Shown here piece by piece: positions 1 to 7,677 of a stretch of 19,995 nucleotides of DNA (position 1 is the stretch's first letter; each line of letters begins with the position of its first letter). Position numbers and translations under genes: made by a program. Below the pieces are notes generated by a model. It made no database searches and was not told the DNA's origin. It saw nothing but the letters and a program-made list of their open reading frames with translations. Source of the stretch: Kuafuiihalomonas phototrophica (GTDB lineage: Bacteria > Myxococcota > Kuafuiibacteriia > Kuafuiibacteriales > Kuafuiibacteriaceae); assembly GCA_031800475.1 (NCBI GenBank), contig DAPKRQ010000193.1:1-19995 (forward strand), read 5' to 3'.

Positions 1-294
1 GTCCAGCGCCACCAGCACGTCGATCCCCTCGGACTGGCGCTCTTCGGGTTCGGCCGCCGACTGGGGGCGGGCGAGGGCCACGACCCAGCAGGCCATGGCG
101 GCCAGACGCAATGCGGTGGGCAGCCACCAGGTGCGGGCCACGAAGGTGCGCCCCAAGCCGAGGACCAGGGGCAGGGCCGGGTATCGGAGGGCTGGGTGGC
201 GGCGGCTGCGGCGAGCCCACAGCTCCAGGGCGAGGGCGGCAACCACCACGAGGGCCGCGGCGAGCCAGCCGGGGCTTTCGAGGCGCAGACTCAC
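1..294 (-). CDS. BatA-like von Willebrand A membrane protein, N-terminal part (cut by window edge)
   Basis: The first 98 codons of a gene that runs off the left edge. It starts at GTG (294-292), and this GTG overlaps the TGA of the preceding gene by four bases (GTGA). The protein opens with a hydrophobic segment (about residues 10-20), a basic stretch (ARRSRRH), a second hydrophobic segment (about 54-64), and then RPQ...EGIDVLVALD. In BatA/BatB-type proteins RPQ followed by GID(I/V)xxALD leads directly into the vWA metal site (DxSxS), which would lie just outside the window. Being fourth after moxR, DUF58 and a BatD/DUF4381-like gene, it fits the usual Bat operon order. Expected role, by family: an inner-membrane-anchored vWA protein working with the MoxR ATPase. 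The vWA domain itself is not visible here, so the call rests on the N-terminal motif and context. Confidence 0.82.
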   Translation of the reverse strand, partial: MSLRLESPGWLAAALVVVAALALELWARRSRRHPALRYPALPLVLGLGRTFVARTWWLPTALRLAAMACWVVALARPQSAAEPEERQSEGIDVLVALD

Positions 295-1253
295 GAACCC
301 GCCTCCCGGTCCTTCGGGTCTTCCTCCGCCCCGTCCGGGTCCGGCTCCACGAAGGCGGCTGGTGCAGGCCGTTCGGCGGAGGTCCCGCTGGGGTCTCGGG
401 TGACGAACACCCATCGCTGCACCTGGTCCAGGTCTCGCTCCACCACGTCCCGGCTCGGGCGGGCGGCGCCGAACCGTGCCGCCTCCCCCCGCTCCAGCAG
501 ACTCCACAACCGCTCGTCCAGGCGGACGCTTCGTTGGGCGAAGTCGCCCCGGATCTCCGCCACGGTGTGGGCGGGCGAAGCCCCGAGCTCGGTCTCGAGG
601 AACCGCCGGGCCACCCGATGCAGCTCGGCCGCTGCAGCCCCAGGGGGCATCGCCCCCAAGTCGCGCCGCAGGGTCGCGAGCTCGCGGGCCGCCCGCTCGG
701 CCGGCGGCGGGATGTCTTCGACCCGCCGGCGCCGCCGGATCACCCAAAAAAGCCCGAGCCCGACTGCTACCGCGGCCACGGTCGAAACGGCCGCCACGGG
801 CCACCAGGGACCCGGCCCGCTCGGCAACGGCACCGGCTCCGGGTCCGGGGCGGCCAGCGCCTCGAGGGTTTCGGGATCGGCGTCGGACGGCAGTTCGACC
901 CCGGCCGCCACCGACACGCCCGGACCTTCGACCACTTGCTCGGACCCGTCGATTCGAAGGACCAGGTCGGGCAGCTTCACCACCCCGGCCCGGAACGGTA
1001 CGACCGTCAGGTCGAACCGATCCACCGCCCGACCCGCCTCGATCGTTCGGCGAGCGTTTCGGTCGAGCACCGTCCAGTCCGGCTCGAAGTCCGGCAAAGC
1101 CTGAAGGCTCGCGGTGCCCCGCAGGCTGTCGTGCTCGACCTGGACGATCCACCGGCAGGGCCGACCGACCTCGAAGCCCCCGCCCTCGATGGGTTCCACC
1201 CGAGAGACCGGTGTCGCCAGGATGCCCATCCACACCAAGGCCCAAGCGATCAT
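291..1253 (-). CDS. BatD/DUF4381-like membrane-anchored protein of the MoxR/Bat operon
   Basis: A 320-residue protein. The start is ATG at 1253-1251, overlapping the TGA of the DUF58 gene (ATGA); the reading frame is open further upstream but that part lies over the DUF58 gene. Visible layout: a short N-terminal hydrophobic signal (about residues 1-15), a beta-rich extracytoplasmic region (about 20-120) with the look of a BatD-type domain, a Pro/Asp-rich linker (about 120-148), one membrane segment (about 150-172, WWPVAAVSTVAAVAVGLGLFWV), an RRRRR stop-transfer, and a cytoplasmic helical tail containing AAAELHRVARRFLETELG, similar in style to the C-terminal part of DUF4381/BatD proteins. It is shorter than classical BatD. 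Its tail ends in an acidic stretch. Neighbours on both sides are translationally coupled, so the three membrane-proximal proteins are probably made in fixed ratio. The family name is tentative; the topology and context are clear. Confidence 0.75.
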   Translation of the reverse strand: MIAWALVWMGILATPVSRVEPIEGGGFEVGRPCRWIVQVEHDSLRGTASLQALPDFEPDWTVLDRNARRTIEAGRAVDRFDLTVVPFRAGVVKLPDLVLRIDGSEQVVEGPGVSVAAGVELPSDADPETLEALAAPDPEPVPLPSGPGPWWPVAAVSTVAAVAVGLGLFWVIRRRRRVEDIPPPAERAARELATLRRDLGAMPPGAAAAELHRVARRFLETELGASPAHTVAEIRGDFAQRSVRLDERLWSLLERGEAARFGAARPSRDVVERDLDQVQRWVFVTRDPSGTSAERPAPAAFVEPDPDGAEEDPKDREAGS

Positions 1254-2149
1254 CGGTACCCCCGCTTGGCGCGTGCGCTGCGCTGGGCGAAGAAACGGAC
1301 GAGGGGCCCCACCAAGTCGTCCCCGGTTCCGATCTCGACGAAGTCCACGCCCCACTGATGGAACGCCTGGCGCAGTCTCAGATTCCAGTCGGCCTGCCGG
1401 GCGGCGAAGCGCTTGCGGGTCTTCGGGTCGCCCAGGTCCATCCAGCACCTTTGTCCCGTCTCCGCGTCCACCCACTCGACCAGACCCAGGTCCGGAAGGT
1501 CGCGCTCGGCCCGGTCGAACACCCGGATGGCCACCAGGTCGTGGCGCAGCCGAATGGTGCGCATGGCCGCCTCCAGATTCGGGTCGAGAAAGTCACTCAA
1601 TAGAAAAACCACGGCACGCCGGCGCTGGACCTTTTGGAGTACGTGTGTGGCCGTGGCCAAGGACGTGCGGGTGCCCCTCACCCGGGCCTCGATGATCTCT
1701 CGAATGACCCGAAGCCCGTGGCGCCGTCCCTTCCGGGCGGGAAGGACCCCTTCCACTTCGTCGGTGAACAGCAGCAGACCCACCCGATCGTTGTGGGTCA
1801 GGGCCGAAAACGCGACCAGGGCGCCGACCTCGGCGAGGACGCGGCGCTTGTCCCGGGCCGAAGTGCCGAAGTCGTGGGAAGCCGACAGGTCCACCGCCAG
1901 GATCACCGTCAGCTCCCGTTCTTCGACGTAGCTCTTCACGAACAGACCCTGGTCCCGGTGGCGGGCAGACACGTTCCAGTCGATGTGTCGGATGTCGTCT
2001 CCGGGCAGGTATGGCCGGACGTCGGAAAAGGCCATGCCCTGGCCCTTGAAGCTGGAGTGATAGGCGCCCACCAGCTGGCTCTGCACGGGCGAGCGGGCGG
2101 CCAGCTCGATGCGGCGAACGGCCCTCAGAATCTCCCGTCGGTCGTCCAT
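1250..2149 (-). CDS. DUF58 domain-containing protein (MoxR operon)
   Basis: A 299-residue soluble protein starting at ATG 2149-2147. The DUF58 signature is plain at about residues 45-63: RPYLPGDDIRHIDWNVSAR. It is followed by a vWA-like fold with a metal-site motif DLSAS (87-91) after the strand TVILAV, then alternating beta and alpha segments (VGLLLF, AVVFLLSDFLD). No signal peptide or membrane segment is present. DUF58 proteins are encoded next to MoxR ATPases almost universally and are thought to cooperate with them in folding or metal insertion of partner proteins; the exact client is not known from the sequence. The gene follows moxR after 32 bases and overlaps the next gene by four bases. 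Confidence 0.93.
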   Translation of the reverse strand: MDDRREILRAVRRIELAARSPVQSQLVGAYHSSFKGQGMAFSDVRPYLPGDDIRHIDWNVSARHRDQGLFVKSYVEERELTVILAVDLSASHDFGTSARDKRRVLAEVGALVAFSALTHNDRVGLLLFTDEVEGVLPARKGRRHGLRVIREIIEARVRGTRTSLATATHVLQKVQRRRAVVFLLSDFLDPNLEAAMRTIRLRHDLVAIRVFDRAERDLPDLGLVEWVDAETGQRCWMDLGDPKTRKRFAARQADWNLRLRQAFHQWGVDFVEIGTGDDLVGPLVRFFAQRSARAKRGYR

Positions 2150-2181
2150 GCCCGGGGTCGAAAAAGCCCGCTCGGTCGGCC

Positions 2182-3189
<1,008 letters not shown>

Positions 3190-3237
3190 GGGGCCACGCC
3201 TTTCTCCGCCGCCGAGGCCGCGGCTCGGGCGGATCGC

Positions 3238-3266
3238 TTGACTTGTCCCATGGCGGTGCGTAGGTG
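3238..3266 (+). promoter_or_regulatory. Putative sigma-70-type promoter for the 3276 gene
   Basis: TTGACT (3238-3243), a 17-base spacer, then TAGGTG (3261-3266). The -35 is near-perfect and the spacing ideal; the -10 is weak. Transcription would begin about 3273, a few bases before the ATG at 3276, so the transcript would be almost leaderless. It lies in the 86-base gap between divergent genes. Inferred from sequence only. Confidence 0.45.
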
Positions 3267-3275
3267 CCTGCAACA

Positions 3276-3614
3276 ATGACCGATCCGCGTCAACTCGATG
3301 TTCGAACGGTGCACCGTTACATCCAAAAGGGCGCGCTCACCCGACAGGCCTTCGAGGCCGCCCTGGCGGAGCTGCCCGACCTGCAAGCCGAAGCGGAATT
3401 CGTGGACTACGAAAACAAGCTGACCTCGGCTTCGCCGGAAGATTCCGCGCCGGCGTCCGGAGCCAACCCCGACGCCGTGCCCGTGTTCGTCGACGGGCCC
3501 AACCCGCCGGCACGGGCTCCGCTGTCCGAGGTGCCGGCCCCGGTGGAGCCACCGCCTGCCGCTCCGCCCGCGGGCGAGGGGCCGCCGCCGTCCGAGCCCG
3601 ATCCGGAGGGCTGA
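3276..3614 (+). CDS. Small hypothetical protein upstream of the DUF1844 gene
   Basis: A 112-residue protein from ATG 3276; a GTG four codons upstream (3264) is an alternative start. I do not recognise a named family. The N-terminal half (about residues 1-45) looks like a compact helical domain: VRTVHRYIQKGALTRQAFEAALAELPDL, a pattern of 'row/residue number plus helix-turn-helix spacing' seen in small proteins that sit beside DUF1844 genes, although the function is unknown. The C-terminal half (about 50-112) is Pro/Ala/Glu-rich and probably disordered. There is no signal peptide or membrane segment, so it is likely cytoplasmic. The DUF1844 gene follows after three bases, with its ribosome site GGAGGG (3605-3610 region) inside the end of this gene, so the two are very likely co-translated. 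Confidence 0.72.
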   Translation: MTDPRQLDVRTVHRYIQKGALTRQAFEAALAELPDLQAEAEFVDYENKLTSASPEDSAPASGANPDAVPVFVDGPNPPARAPLSEVPAPVEPPPAAPPAGEGPPPSEPDPEG

Positions 3615-3617
3615 GCC

Positions 3618-4253
3618 GTGGGAAACGAAGAGGAGCCGAAACCGTCGGCATTCCGGGTTACGGACCGGCGTCGCTTCGACCGCGAGGGCAACTTGCGAGA
3701 CGAGGCCCAGGAGCCCGGCCCGGAACCGAGGCCGCAACCGCCGCCACCCGAGGCGAGCGCGGGTTCGGCTTCGAGATCGGCGCCCGAGGCGAGCGCGGGC
3801 TCGGCTTCGAAATCGGCGCCCGAGGCGAGCGCGGGCTCGGCTTCGAGATCGGCCCCCGAGGCGAGCGCGGGCTCGGCTTCGAGATCGGCCCCCGAGGCGA
3901 GCGCGGGCTCGGCTTCGAGATCGGCGCCCCAGACCGAGTCCCCGGGGCCTTCGCCACGGCAAGAGGCCGAATCGGACGCGGCCTCCGACGCGCCGGGTGG
4001 ACGGATCGGGTTTCCCGAGCTGATCATGTCGGTGGCGACCACGGCGCTGGCGTATTTGGGCCACCAACCGGGGGACAGCCAGCGGGTGCCCGGCCCGGTC
4101 AACCTGCCGATGGCCGCCCAGAACATCGACATCATCGCGATGCTCAAAGAAAAGACCCAGGGCAACCTGACGGCCCAGGAGGCGGAATTGATCGACTCGG
4201 TGCTCTACGACCTGCGGACCTTGTTCGTGCAAACCGCCCAGCAGCAGCGCTGA
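3618..4253 (+). CDS. DUF1844 domain protein with repetitive linker
   Basis: A 211-residue protein starting at GTG 3618, with GGAGGG about eight bases upstream. Residues 1-30 (SAFRVTDRRRFDREGNLRDE) match the typical N-terminal segment of DUF1844 proteins. Residues 44-103 are five copies of a 12-residue unit (PEASAGSASRSA), a low-complexity insert. The DUF1844 domain proper is at about 130-205: FPELIMSVATTALAYLGH, then NLPMAAQNIDIIAMLKEKTQGNLTAQE and LIDSVLYDLRTLFV. The function of DUF1844 is not established. The length is greater than usual because of the repeats. It forms a two-gene unit with the preceding small gene; its stop lies nine bases from the end of the convergent lipoprotein gene, leaving no room for a terminator between them. 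Confidence 0.9.
   Translation: MGNEEEPKPSAFRVTDRRRFDREGNLRDEAQEPGPEPRPQPPPPEASAGSASRSAPEASAGSASKSAPEASAGSASRSAPEASAGSASRSAPEASAGSASRSAPQTESPGPSPRQEAESDAASDAPGGRIGFPELIMSVATTALAYLGHQPGDSQRVPGPVNLPMAAQNIDIIAMLKEKTQGNLTAQEAELIDSVLYDLRTLFVQTAQQQR
3747..3926 (+). repeat. In-frame tandem repeat, 5 x 36 bp, within the DUF1844 gene
   Basis: Five contiguous 36-base units encode PEASAGSASRSA (the second copy has K for R). The units differ at only three positions: GGT/GGC, AGA/AAA and a final GCG/GCC. Such uniformity suggests recent expansion or ongoing slippage or recombination. There are no spacers, so this is not a CRISPR array. Confidence 0.97.
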
Positions 4254-4262
4254 AGCCCCCGC

Positions 4263-4721
4263 TCACCCGCCCGGGTCCGGGCCGGTCGGACTGCGGTCGA
4301 GTTGCAGGGTCGAGACCAGGTCGACCTTCCACCGGTCGTCGTGGCGGACCAGACGCACTTCGGCGCTGCGGCCCCCTTCCACGGATACCCGCAGGGTCAC
4401 CCGGTCGCCCGGCGGGGACACCACGGCCACCGATTCGGGGGCCTGAAGGAGGGTCAGGTCGAGAAGGTCGAACAGCAGGGCCCCGGGCTCGGGCGCCTTG
4501 GGCTCCCGGCCTGGCGCTTCGGCCCGTCGCAGTTCGAGCCACCGCGTTTCGAGCCACGCCTGGCTGTCCGGCGCCAGCCGCTTCCAAGCCGATTGGGCCC
4601 GTCCGTACTCCAAGTCCGCCAAAAACCCCTCGAGGACCGATTGGGGGGAATCGGGCGCGGGCCGGCAGGCGGCGAGGGCCAAGGTCCCCCACACCAGGGC
4701 CCATGTCCTATGCGTTGACAG
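4263..4721 (-). CDS. Small lipoprotein of unknown function, probable CTG start
   Basis: A predicted lipoprotein of about 152 residues. The frame is open far upstream, but that part is antisense to tRNA-Gln and prs, so the real start must be near the signal peptide. The best start is CTG 4721-4719, which gives STHRTWALVWGTLALAAC (lipobox LAAC, Cys about residue 19) and has AGAGGA nine bases upstream; a GTG at 4694 leaves only nine residues before the Cys, too short for a signal. The mature part, starting RPAPDSPQSVLEGFLADLEYGRAQ and later RLVRHDDRWKVDLVSTLQLD, looks like a small alpha/beta domain in the style of NTF2-like or DUF4878-type lipoproteins; this is a guess. It is expected to be anchored in the envelope. 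It converges on the DUF1844 gene with nine bases between stops. Confidence 0.72.
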   Translation of the reverse strand: MSTHRTWALVWGTLALAACRPAPDSPQSVLEGFLADLEYGRAQSAWKRLAPDSQAWLETRWLELRRAEAPGREPKAPEPGALLFDLLDLTLLQAPESVAVVSPPGDRVTLRVSVEGGRSAEVRLVRHDDRWKVDLVSTLQLDRSPTGPDPGG

Positions 4722-4743
4722 CCGCCACGGTCCTCTTTTGTAT
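4715..4743 (+). promoter_or_regulatory. Putative tRNA-Gln promoter
   Basis: A perfect -35 TTGACA (4715-4720), 17 bases, then TTGTAT (4738-4743) as a weak -10. The predicted start of transcription, about 4750, is some six bases before the mature tRNA 5' end, which is right for a tRNA gene. The -35 lies over the first codons of the opposing lipoprotein gene. Confidence 0.55.
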
Positions 4744-4755
4744 CGGCGGCACGCC

Positions 4756-4827
4756 TGGGGTGTGGCCAAGCGGTAAGGCATCGGATTTTGGTTCCGACAT
4801 GCGCTGGTTCGAATCCAGCCACCCCAA
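4756..4827 (+). tRNA. tRNA-Gln (anticodon TTG)
   Basis: A full cloverleaf can be drawn. The acceptor stem TGGGGTG (4756-4762) pairs with CACCCCA (4820-4826), with the U1-A72 pair typical of bacterial tRNA-Gln. The anticodon stem TCGGA/TCCGA encloses TTTTGGT, so the anticodon is TTG (4788-4790), reading CAA. The T-loop is GGTTCGAATCC. The discriminator is A and no CCA is encoded (the sequence continues AGA). It is followed by prs 66 bases downstream; tRNA-Gln before prs is an arrangement known in deltaproteobacteria. Confidence 0.97.
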
Positions 4828-4893
4828 GAAGATCCGCGCCGAAACCGGCCTGTCGGCCTTGGCATCGGCGGCGACGCACGCAATGAGGTTTTG

Positions 4894-5838
4894 GTGGTCG
4901 GCAACGTTCTCAAGATTTTCGCGGGCAACAGCAACCTCCCCTTGGCCGAGCAGGTGGTCCGGAAGTTGGACGTGCCGCTGGGCCGGGCGAATGTCGGGCG
5001 ATTCTCGGACGGCGAGATCAGCGTGACCATCGGAGAGAACGTCCGGGCATCGGACGTATTTCTGATCCAGTCCACCTGTTCACCGGCCAACGAGAACCTC
5101 ATGGAGCTCCTGGTGATGATCGACGCCCTGCGCCGGGCTTCGGCCGAGCACATCACCGCGGTCATCCCGTACTATGGATACGCTCGGCAGGACCGCAAGG
5201 TCGCCCCCCGAACGCCGATCAGCGCCAAGCTCACGGCCGACCTGATCGCGACGGCCGGCGCCACGCGGGTTTTGTCGATCGACATGCATGCAGGGCAGAT
5301 CCAGGGCTTTTTCAACGTCCCCTTCGATCACCTGTACGCCATGCCGGTCCTCCTGGACCACATGAAGCAGAACTTCGACGAGTCGGCGGTGATCATCAGC
5401 CCCGACGCGGGGGGCGTCGAACGGGCGCGGGCCTTCGGCAAGCGCCTCGACTGCCACATCGGCATGATCGACAAGCGAAGGCCCCAGCCGAACGAAGCCC
5501 GGGTCATGCACGTGATCGGCGACGTCAAAGACAAGGACGTGATCGTCATCGACGACATGATCGATACGGCGGGCACTTTGGTGGCGGCAGCGGAGGCCCT
5601 GAAGGCCCGGGGGGCCAAGAAGGTGTTCGCCTACGCCACCCACGCGGTGTTCAGCGGTCCGGCGCTGGACCGGATCGCGGACAGCGACCTGGATCGGGTT
5701 GTGGTGACGAACACCATTCCCCTGCAGAAGGCGCTGCAGCATACCGACAAGATCGAGCAGGCCAGCGTGGCTCCCCTGATCGCCGAGGCGATCCGGAGGA
5801 TCCACCACGGGGACTCGGTCTCCAGCCTGTTCGTGTGA
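4894..5838 (+). CDS. prs: Ribose-phosphate pyrophosphokinase (PRPP synthetase)
   Basis: A class I PRPP synthetase of 314 residues that transfers pyrophosphate from ATP to ribose 5-phosphate, feeding nucleotide, His and Trp synthesis; cytoplasmic. Motifs, numbered from GTG 4894: FAGNSN (9-14), GRFSDGEI (35-42), YYGYARQDRK (93-102, ATP contacts), DMHAGQIQGFF (130-140, catalytic and metal site), SPDAGGVERA (169-178), and the PRPP loop VIDDMIDTAGT (218-228). The length is normal for the family. The start is uncertain: TTG 4891 and GTG 4894 are both in frame, and GAGG at 4884-4887 sits at a better distance (six bases) from the GTG. No intrinsic promoter is obvious between the tRNA and prs, so they may share a transcript. 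Confidence 0.97.
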   Translation: MVGNVLKIFAGNSNLPLAEQVVRKLDVPLGRANVGRFSDGEISVTIGENVRASDVFLIQSTCSPANENLMELLVMIDALRRASAEHITAVIPYYGYARQDRKVAPRTPISAKLTADLIATAGATRVLSIDMHAGQIQGFFNVPFDHLYAMPVLLDHMKQNFDESAVIISPDAGGVERARAFGKRLDCHIGMIDKRRPQPNEARVMHVIGDVKDKDVIVIDDMIDTAGTLVAAAEALKARGAKKVFAYATHAVFSGPALDRIADSDLDRVVVTNTIPLQKALQHTDKIEQASVAPLIAEAIRRIHHGDSVSSLFV

Positions 5839-5866
5839 GTCCGCCCCCGGGTCGGAAAGTGCGGAC
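5839..5866 (+). terminator. Weak hairpin right after prs
   Basis: GTCCGC (5839-5844) pairs with GCGGAC (5861-5866) around a 16-base loop, beginning at the base after the prs stop. There is no T-run. It could be a weak terminator or a chance palindrome in GC-rich sequence. Confidence 0.25.
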
Positions 5867-5875
5867 GGATCCCCG

Positions 5876-5904
5876 TTGACGGTCTCGGGGCCCCATGCTA
5901 CCAC
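5876..5904 (+). promoter_or_regulatory. Putative promoter of the bL25-pth-rpsF-rplI-dnaB block
   Basis: TTGACG (5876-5881), exactly 17 bases, then TACCAC (5899-5904) within GCTACCAC. It leaves a leader of about 40 bases before the bL25 ATG, which contains the ribosome site GAGAGG. The same GCTACCAC string occurs at 16183-16190 between divergent genes. Inferred from sequence. Confidence 0.5.
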
Positions 5905-5950
5905 CCGCGCCTCTTTGGGGGACCGGTAGGTCTCCGAGAGGTTTCGAGCC

Positions 5951-6577
5951 ATGAGCCAGACCGAAATCGCGGTCACCGCCCGCAGCGAGCGAGGCAAGGG
6001 AGCAGCCCGGCGCATGCGCGCTGCCGGCCGGGTCCCGGGCATCCTGTACGGCCACAAAGAGCCGCCTCGCGCTTTCGCGGTGGACCCCAACGAATTCTTC
6101 AAGCGGCTGCGTGCCACCGGGTTCGGCCGGAACACGCTGTTCAAGGTCACGGGCCTCGACCGGGAGGTGACCGCCCTGATCCGAGAGATGCAGTTGCATC
6201 CGGTTCGCCGGGAACTGGTCCACCTGGACTTCCTCGAGGTGAGGGACAGCGATCGGGTGGACGTCGAAATTCCGGTCAAGACCACGGGTCGGGCCAAGGG
6301 CATGGTGGCCGGTGGCGACCTGCAGGTGGCCAAGCGCTCGGTCCGGGTGAAGTGCAGCCCGTTGGCCATCCCGAAGGAGATCGTCCTGGACATCACGCCC
6401 CTGGAGATCGGCCAGTCGATCCGGGTTCAGGACCTCCCCCTGCCCGAGGGAGCAGAGCACGTGGAAGCACCCCGCCTGGCGGTGGTGAACATCAAGGAGT
6501 CCCGGCGCAGTCGGCAGGCCGCTGCGGCCGCAGCCGCCGAAGCCGAAGGGGACGCCAAGAAGAAGAAGAAGAAGTAG
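5951..6577 (+). CDS. rplY: Large-subunit ribosomal protein bL25, CTC-type (5S rRNA binding)
   Basis: A 208-residue two-domain bL25/CTC protein. Residues 1-95 are the 5S rRNA-binding domain (SERGKGAARRMRAAGRVPGILYGHKEPP, ALIREMQLHPVRRELVHLDFLEV); residues about 96-180 are the C-terminal CTC beta domain (VDVEIPVKTTGRAKGMVAGGDLQ, LPLPEGAEHVEAPRLAVVNI). It then ends in an Ala-rich stretch and a run of six lysines. The start is ATG 5951, with GAGAGG about nine bases upstream. The long form is usual in this lineage, where it stands in for the short E. coli RplY. It is followed by pth after 18 bases, as in many bacteria. Confidence 0.96.
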   Translation: MSQTEIAVTARSERGKGAARRMRAAGRVPGILYGHKEPPRAFAVDPNEFFKRLRATGFGRNTLFKVTGLDREVTALIREMQLHPVRRELVHLDFLEVRDSDRVDVEIPVKTTGRAKGMVAGGDLQVAKRSVRVKCSPLAIPKEIVLDITPLEIGQSIRVQDLPLPEGAEHVEAPRLAVVNIKESRRSRQAAAAAAAEAEGDAKKKKKK

Positions 6578-6595
6578 GGCTCCGGGGCGGCGGGG

Positions 6596-7186
6596 ATGTA
6601 CTTCATCGTCGGCCTCGGGAACCCCGGTGCGAAGTACGAGGGTACGCGCCACAACGTGGGGTTCGAGGTGGTGGATCGCCTGGCCGACCGGGCGGGCATC
6701 CGGATCTCTGACAAGAAGTTCAAGGCACGGATTGGCCGGGGGACCTTCGGTGGACGGGATTGTCTGCTGATGTTGCCCCAAACCTTCATGAACCTGTCCG
6801 GTGAATCGGTCGGGCCTGCAGTGGGGTTCTTCAAAGAGAAGGCCGAGCACGTGGTGGTGGTGCACGACGAGCTGGACCTGCCCGTGGGCGGCATTCGCCT
6901 GAAGCGAGGGGGTGGCCACGGTGGACACAACGGGCTGAAGAGTCTGGTCCAGCACCTCGGACCCCAGTTTCTGCGGGTTCGGGTGGGTATCGGGCGACCC
7001 CCGCCGCGATGGGACGCGTCGAGCTATGTGTTGGGGCGTTTTGCTCCCGACGAACGGAGCGCCGTGGATCCGGCCTTGGACGAGGCGGTCGAGGCCATCG
7101 AGGTGACGATCACCGAAGGCATCGACCGCGCCATGAATCGATTTCATCGGCAGCCGGACGCCAAGGCGACCGGCTCCGGCGAATGA
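6596..7186 (+). CDS. pth: Peptidyl-tRNA hydrolase
   Basis: A 196-residue Pth-family enzyme that cleaves the ester bond of peptidyl-tRNAs dropped from ribosomes, recycling tRNA; cytoplasmic. It starts IVGLGNPGAKYEGTRHNVGF. The conserved set is present: N9, catalytic H19, N66 (in FMNLSG), D91 (in VVHDELDLP) and N112 (in GGHNGLKS). The length is normal, with a short hydrophilic tail after about residue 185. No good Shine-Dalgarno was seen before ATG 6596; it lies 18 bases after bL25, so it may depend on translation from that gene. Confidence 0.97.
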   Translation: MYFIVGLGNPGAKYEGTRHNVGFEVVDRLADRAGIRISDKKFKARIGRGTFGGRDCLLMLPQTFMNLSGESVGPAVGFFKEKAEHVVVVHDELDLPVGGIRLKRGGGHGGHNGLKSLVQHLGPQFLRVRVGIGRPPPRWDASSYVLGRFAPDERSAVDPALDEAVEAIEVTITEGIDRAMNRFHRQPDAKATGSGE

Positions 7187-7219
7187 GCCGCGAGAGGGCG
7201 GAAAGAAGACGGGAAGAAA

Positions 7220-7663
7220 ATGAGCGACACCCTGAGCAAGTTCCGAGAGTACGAGACCGTGCTGGTGATCCCGGCCGAGCTTCCGGACGAAGCCGCAAAG
7301 CAGGTCTTCGAGCGCCTGACCACCGTGGTGAACAAGCACGGCGGCTCCGTGCTCCGGGAGGACGGCTGGGGAAAGAAGAAGTTCGCGTACGACGTCCGCA
7401 AGCACTCTCGGGGCAACTACTTGGTGTTCCACTACGCAGCGCCGGCCGAAACCGTGTTCCAGGTGGAGCGGACCCTGCGAAACTTGGACGCGGTCATCCG
7501 ATTCGTCACGCACCGATTCGGCGAGGTGACGGATCTGGAGGCCCGGCGGGCCGACATCGAGAAGATGATGCGGGAGCGGGCCAAGCGGGAACAGGAAGCC
7601 AAAGAGGCGGCCGAGCGAGCCGAGACCGAAGGCACCGATGGCTCCCAGGCCGAGGCGAGCTGA
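7220..7663 (+). CDS. rpsF: Small-subunit ribosomal protein bS6
   Basis: A 147-residue bS6. The core domain runs from about residue 9 to 100: REYETVLVIPAELPDEAAKQ, GGSVLREDGWGKKKFAYDVRKHSRGNYLVF and LRNLDAVIRFVTHR. After it comes a long charged tail (about 112-147, EKMMRERAKREQEAKEAAERAE...), in place of the short Glu tail of E. coli S6. The start is ATG 7220 after a purine-rich stretch (GGGAAGAAA). In the 30S subunit bS6 binds bS18, whose gene normally comes next; here rplI follows directly and rpsR is not in this cluster. Confidence 0.97.
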   Translation: MSDTLSKFREYETVLVIPAELPDEAAKQVFERLTTVVNKHGGSVLREDGWGKKKFAYDVRKHSRGNYLVFHYAAPAETVFQVERTLRNLDAVIRFVTHRFGEVTDLEARRADIEKMMRERAKREQEAKEAAERAETEGTDGSQAEAS

Positions 7664-7677
7664 GGAGGGGCCGAGCC

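Noticed and set aside
291..1475. Longer form of the BatD-like protein starting at 1475
   Set aside because: The extra 74 residues are antisense-free but overlap the DUF58 coding region out of frame; the ATGA overlap and signal-like start at 1253 are better.
3747..3926. Possible CRISPR array
   Set aside because: Repeats are contiguous without spacers and encode a periodic peptide in frame.
5839..5950. Possible small RNA or riboswitch between prs and bL25
   Set aside because: Only a weak 6-bp hairpin and a promoter-like pair were found; no conserved riboswitch core was seen.
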